Shown: positions 60,716-64,000 of the stretch, piece after piece
How positions within the stretch are numbered: the first letter of the stretch is position 1
Layout: every line of letters starts with the position of its first letter
From: Pseudomonadota bacterium
Lineage (GTDB): Bacteria > Pseudomonadota > Gammaproteobacteria > Steroidobacterales > Steroidobacteraceae
Direction of reading: 5' to 3'
NCBI GenBank assembly: GCA_018241425.1
Contig: JAFEDU010000001.1
Span: 558,001-622,000, forward strand
DNA: 64,000 nucleotides
Program-made: the position numbers and the translations under genes
The notes under the pieces: model-generated
What the model was told of the DNA's origin: nothing
The model's input: only the letters and a program-made list of their open reading frames with translations
Databases searched by the model: none

Positions 60716-61156
60716 TCAGCCGCGCGGCGCGGCAGGCGGCGGCGGCTCGGTGATGAAGCCCAGCTTCGTGGCCCCGGCATGCTGCAGGATCACCATCGCC
60801 TGCACCACGCGCCCGTAGGCAACCGCGTTATCGGCCTTGACCAGCACCGGGGTCTGCGGCTCGCGGCGCAGCACCGCCTGCGCACGCATCGCCACGGCGT
60901 TCTCATCGAGCGGCTCCTGCGCCTTACCCCCGAGGTTAAGGTACATCCGCCCGGCACGGTCCACCGACAACACGAGCGGTTGGATCTTCTGCGGCGGCAG
61001 AGGTTCCGCAGCCGCCCTGGGCAGGTCGACCTTGACCCCCTGGGTCAGGAGCGGCGCCGTGATCATGAAGATGATGAGGAGCACCAGCATGACGTCGATG
61101 TAGGGCACGACGTTGATGTCGCCCATCAGCCGCCGGCCGCGGGTGGTCTGGGCCAC
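60716..61156 (-). CDS. tolR: TolR, Tol-Pal motor subunit (ExbD-like)
   Basis: 146 residues from a GTG placed directly after the tolQ stop. The single membrane helix contains the proton-carrying Asp in VPYIDVMLVLLIIFMIT. A periplasmic domain follows, with PVLVKADNAVAYGRVVQAMV. The Pro-rich tail (PPPPAAPRG) is short. It works with TolQ to convert proton flow into TolA motion. Confidence 0.95.
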   Translation of the reverse strand: MAQTTRGRRLMGDINVVPYIDVMLVLLIIFMITAPLLTQGVKVDLPRAAAEPLPPQKIQPLVLSVDRAGRMYLNLGGKAQEPLDENAVAMRAQAVLRREPQTPVLVKADNAVAYGRVVQAMVILQHAGATKLGFITEPPPPAAPRG

Positions 61157-61855
61157 TCAGCGCTCCGGGGTCGCGGTGGCCGCGTTGCCGCGGCTGGCGT
61201 GCCGCTGCAGGATGGTCGAGAACTCCTCGATGAAGGCATCGAAGCGGATCTCCAGCCGCGAGACCTGGTCGGCGAAGCGGTTGTACCCCATGACCGCCGG
61301 GATCGCGGCGAACAGGCCGATCGCGGTCGCCACCAGCGCCTCCGAGATGCCGGGTGCCACCATGGCGAGCGTCGCCTGCTGCACGTTACCCAGGCCGGAG
61401 AAGGCCGCCATGATGCCCCACACCGTCCCGAAGAGGCCCACGTAGGGGCTCGTGCTGCCGACGGTGGCGAGCGTCGCAAGGCCATGCTCCATGCGGTCGA
61501 TCTCCTTCAGCTGCGCGACCCGCATGGCGCGGCGCGCGCCCTCCACCAGCTGGTCCGGCGCAATGTTCGCCTGCCGCTGGCGCGCGAACTCGCGGAACCC
61601 GAACTCGAAGATGCCGGCCATGCCGGTGGCGCCGCCGGCGGACTCGATGGCGCGGTACAGCTGCGCCAGGTCGTCCCCCGACCAGAAGCGGCTCTCGAAG
61701 CGGTCGGCCTCGCGGCGCGAGCGCGAGATCACGCGCCCCTTGGAGAACATGATCGCCCAGGAGGTCAGCGAGGCCAGGAGCAGCAGCGCGATGACGATCT
61801 GCACCGGGACGCTCGCCTCCACGATGAGGCGGATGATCGAGAGGTGTTCACCCAT
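61157..61855 (-). CDS. tolQ: TolQ, Tol-Pal motor subunit (ExbB-like)
   Basis: 232 residues from ATG 61855 (MGEHLSIIRLIVEASVPVQI); further upstream residues are not protein-like. Three membrane helices, with VGLFGTVWGIMAAF and ALVATAIGLFAAIPAVMGYN forming the proton channel with TolR. First Tol gene of the operon; ybgC precedes it with 17 bp between, the usual order. Confidence 0.95.
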   Translation of the reverse strand: MGEHLSIIRLIVEASVPVQIVIALLLLASLTSWAIMFSKGRVISRSRREADRFESRFWSGDDLAQLYRAIESAGGATGMAGIFEFGFREFARQRQANIAPDQLVEGARRAMRVAQLKEIDRMEHGLATLATVGSTSPYVGLFGTVWGIMAAFSGLGNVQQATLAMVAPGISEALVATAIGLFAAIPAVMGYNRFADQVSRLEIRFDAFIEEFSTILQRHASRGNAATATPER

Positions 61856-61872
61856 GAATGCCGTTCGCCTTT

Positions 61873-62280
61873 CTAGCCCGCCAGGGCGTTCACCAGGAAA
61901 TCCGGCAGCCGCCGGGGACGCAGGGTGCGCGCGTCGATGCACGCCACGCGCACCTCGGCCTCCGCGAGCAGCTGTGCCGCGGCGCCCTGCCGGTGGATCT
62001 GCTGCAGGAAGCGCAGCGAAGCGCCGCCCTCGCGCTGCGGCGTGCAGGAGATCTCGAGCTCGTCATCCAGGCGCGCCGGCGCGCGGTACTCGATGCTGAG
62101 GCTCACCACGCTGAAGAGTATCCCGGGGTCGCCCGCGAGCGCGCGCTGCGAGTGGCCCAGCGCGCGCAGCCACTCGGTGCGCGCGCGCTCGAGGAAGCGC
62201 AGGTAGTTCGCGTAGTAGACGATCGCCCCGCCGTCCGTATCTTCCCAGTACACGCGCGCCGGCCAGGTGAACGGCCTCAC
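61873..62280 (-). CDS. ybgC: YbgC, Tol-Pal-associated acyl-CoA thioesterase
   Basis: 135 residues from GTG 62280 ([20 protein letters not shown]). The hot-dog active-site motif [20 protein letters not shown] contains the catalytic Asp. It hydrolyses short acyl-CoAs or acts on acyl-ACP-linked phospholipid synthesis. The start overlaps the ruvB stop by 4 bp (GTGA), and the gene leads directly into tolQ. Confidence 0.94.
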   Translation of the reverse strand: MRPFTWPARVYWEDTDGGAIVYYANYLRFLERARTEWLRALGHSQRALAGDPGILFSVVSLSIEYRAPARLDDELEISCTPQREGGASLRFLQQIHRQGAAAQLLAEAEVRVACIDARTLRPRRLPDFLVNALAG

Positions 62281-63341
62281 CGCGTGTCCTCGAACAGCTG
62301 CAGGGTCGCACTCACGCGCTCCGGGGGCTTGAGCCCGAAGTGCAGGTAGGTGGCGCGCGTGGCCATGCGGCCGCGCGCGGTGCGGATCAGGAAGCCCTGC
62401 TGGATCAGGAACGGCTCGGTGACGTCCTCGAGGGTGCCGCGCTCCTCGCCGACCGCGGCCGCGAGGCTGTCGATCCCCACCGGCCCGCCGTCGAAGCGCT
62501 CGATGATCGCGGACAGGAGCTTGCGGTCGAGGGTGTCGAAGCCCTCGCGGTCGACCTCCAGCAGGTCCAGGGCCGCGGTCGCCACGGCCTCGTCGATGTG
62601 CCCGGAGGCCCGCACCTGGGCGTAGTCGCGCACCCGCCGCAGCAGGCGGTTCGCGATGCGCGGCGTGCCGCGCGAGCGCTGCGCGATGCGCCGCGCGCCG
62701 TCGGCATCGATCCCGACCCCGAGGATGCCCGCCGAGCGCGTCACGATGCGCTCCAGGTCCTCCGTGCCGTAGAACTCCAGGCGCTGCACGATGCCGAAAC
62801 GGTCGCGCAGCGGCGAGGTCAGCAGACCTGCGCGCGTGGTGGCGCCCACCAGGGTGAAGGGCGGCAGGTTCAGCTTGATGGAGCGGGCGGCCGGCCCTTC
62901 CCCGATCATGATGTCGAGCTGGTAGTCCTCCATGGCCGGGTAGAGGACTTCCTCCACCACCGGCGAGAGGCGGTGGATCTCGTCGATGAAGAGCACGTCG
63001 CGCGCCTGCAGGTTGGTCAGGAGCGCAGCCAGGTCGCCCGGGCGCTCGAGCACCGGACCTGAGGTCTGGCGCAGGTTGACGCCGAGCTCGGCGGCGATGA
63101 TGTGGGCGAGCGTCGTCTTGCCCAGGCCCGGCGGCCCGAAGATGAGCACGTGGTCGAGGGCCTCCGCGCGCGCCGCGGCGGCACGGATGAAGATGTCGAG
63201 CTGGGTCTTGACCGGGCCCTGGCCTACGTAGTCCGCGAGTCGGCGCGGCCGGATGGCGCGCTCGACGGCCTCTTCCTCGGCGTTGCTGGCCGTGCTGGTG
63301 ATGCGCTGTTCGGTCAATGCGGTCCCTTGGGGGTCACTCAC
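62277..63341 (-). CDS. ruvB: Holliday junction helicase subunit RuvB
   Basis: 354 residues: [20 protein letters not shown], Walker [13 protein letters not shown] (69 onward), Walker [18 protein letters not shown], and arginine finger region [12 protein letters not shown]-terminal winged helix with [18 protein letters not shown]+ motor of branch migration. Its start overlaps the ruvA stop region by a few bases. Confidence 0.97.
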   Translation of the reverse strand: MSDPQGTALTEQRITSTASNAEEEAVERAIRPRRLADYVGQGPVKTQLDIFIRAAAARAEALDHVLIFGPPGLGKTTLAHIIAAELGVNLRQTSGPVLERPGDLAALLTNLQARDVLFIDEIHRLSPVVEEVLYPAMEDYQLDIMIGEGPAARSIKLNLPPFTLVGATTRAGLLTSPLRDRFGIVQRLEFYGTEDLERIVTRSAGILGVGIDADGARRIAQRSRGTPRIANRLLRRVRDYAQVRASGHIDEAVATAALDLLEVDREGFDTLDRKLLSAIIERFDGGPVGIDSLAAAVGEERGTLEDVTEPFLIQQGFLIRTARGRMATRATYLHFGLKPPERVSATLQLFEDTR

Positions 63342-63918
63342 GCACCGCGCCCTTGAGGGCGCGGCGGATCAGCTCTTCGGTGGACTGTGTACCGGGACCG
63401 GCCGCTTTGAGCAAGCGCGTGGCCTCGGCCGGGCGGTAGCCGAGCGCGACCAGCGCATCGTAGGCCTCGGCCTCGGGGCTGGGCGCGCCACCCGGGGCCT
63501 GGCCGGCAAGCTCCGGGGCCGTGAGCCGGTCGCGCATCTCCACGATCAGCCGCTCCGCGGTCTTGCGCCCGATGCCCGGCACCCGCGTCAGGGCGGCGGT
63601 GTCCTGGCTCTGGATGCAGGCATGGAAGTCACTCACGCTGATCCCGGACAGCAGCGCCAGCGCGATCTTCGGTCCGACACCCGAGACCTTGATGAGGCTC
63701 CTGAACAGGCGCCGCTCCTCCTCGGTGGCAAACCCGTACAGCACGTGCGCGTCCTCGCGCACCACCAGGTGCGTGAGCAGGTGCACCTCGGCGCCGACCG
63801 CGGGCAGGTGGAAGAACGTCGACAGCGGCGCCTCGACCTCGTAGCCCACGCCGCCCACCTCCAGGGTGAGCTGCGGCGGGACCTTCGAGGCGATGCGTCC
63901 GCGCAGCGAGCCAATCAC
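63334..63918 (-). CDS. ruvA: Holliday junction DNA-binding subunit RuvA
   Basis: 194 residues from GTG 63918 ([20 protein letters not shown]), chosen because MIGxLRG is the invariable RuvA start and the GTG overlaps the ruvC stop. Tandem helix-hairpin-helix motifs ([37 protein letters not shown]) and a C-terminal domain III ([20 protein letters not shown]) that contacts RuvB. Confidence 0.96.
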   Translation of the reverse strand: MIGSLRGRIASKVPPQLTLEVGGVGYEVEAPLSTFFHLPAVGAEVHLLTHLVVREDAHVLYGFATEEERRLFRSLIKVSGVGPKIALALLSGISVSDFHACIQSQDTAALTRVPGIGRKTAERLIVEMRDRLTAPELAGQAPGGAPSPEAEAYDALVALGYRPAEATRLLKAAGPGTQSTEELIRRALKGAVRE

Positions 63919-64000
63919 CGGATCACCCGCACGGTGCGCCGCTCCGCCGCCGCGGCCATGAGGGCAAGCCCGCGCGCGTGCGCATGGCACACCGCCACGG
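63915..64000 (-). CDS. ruvC: Crossover junction endodeoxyribonuclease RuvC, C-terminal fragment (gene runs out of window)
   Basis: The last 27 codons read VAVCHAHARGLALMAAAAER ... and end with a TGA overlapping the ruvA GTG. The VAVCHAHARG segment corresponds to the conserved C-terminal DALAxAICHAH block of RuvC with an active-site Asp just beyond the edge. Identification also rests on the ruvC-ruvA-ruvB order. Confidence 0.85.
   Translation of the reverse strand, partial: VAVCHAHARGLALMAAAAERRTVRVIR

Overview
The window looks like chromosome from a high-GC gammaproteobacterium. The basis is the gene order ruvC-ruvA-ruvB-ybgC-tolQ-tolR-tolA-tolB-pal-cpoB-queE-queC at the right end, a LonA protease, an HpnB-type hopanoid glycosyltransferase, YqjD/YqjE-type membrane proteins and strong GC bias. 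No mobile element, CRISPR array or rRNA was found. The exact family cannot be named from the sequence; Steroidobacterales/Nevskiales-like lineages are a guess.

Left third (1-20.6 kb): an accessory catabolic region for methylated, amino-acid-like compounds. A leftward block encodes a GcvT-like protein (cut by the window edge), two PYROXD2/phytoene-desaturase-like flavoproteins and a glutamate-semialdehyde-aminomutase-like transaminase. It is divergent from a GbcA/CntA-type Rieske oxygenase. Next come a regulator that fuses a BetI-like TetR domain to a degenerate Rieske oxygenase, PotB/PotC-type permeases, a PotD-type binding protein and a gamma-aminobutyraldehyde-type dehydrogenase. The genes from 12.9 to 20.5 kb form a gamma-butyrobetaine/crotonobetaine/carnitine to glycine betaine pathway: BKACE dehydrocarnitine cleavage enzyme, betainyl-CoA thioesterase, ADP-forming acyl-CoA ligase and CaiD hydratase on one strand; carnitine dehydrogenase-thioesterase fusion, BetI-like regulator and acyl-CoA dehydrogenase on the other. 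The promoters of the two arms share an AT-rich operator-like motif.

Middle (20.7-48.4 kb): a YidB-like protein, two transporters, an AI-2E-type permease and a BON protein. Then follows a stress/two-component module: NarL-type regulator, receiver-only protein, CHASE3 histidine kinase, YqjD/YqjE-like genes, iron-type SOD and a GGDEF protein. Its promoters carry repeated GTAG-N8-CTAC dyads. Further right are a beta-propeller/CehA metallohydrolase, an ornithine-decarboxylase-like enzyme, hpnB, a tandem ABC ATPase, trxC, an hsp20-lon pair, tRNA-Lys(TTT), a REC-GGDEF-EAL protein overlapping a hybrid histidine kinase, a decayed MBL-fold gene and a GST.

Right third (48.5-64 kb): a tightly packed six-gene catabolic operon (two class III aminotransferases, semialdehyde dehydrogenase, two CoA-transferase subunits, APC permease), then queuosine genes, the Tol-Pal system and the RuvABC resolvasome on the minus strand.

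The most unusual object is the TetR-Rieske fusion at 6902-8458, where an apparently dead oxygenase related to the neighbouring active one may serve as a sensor domain.
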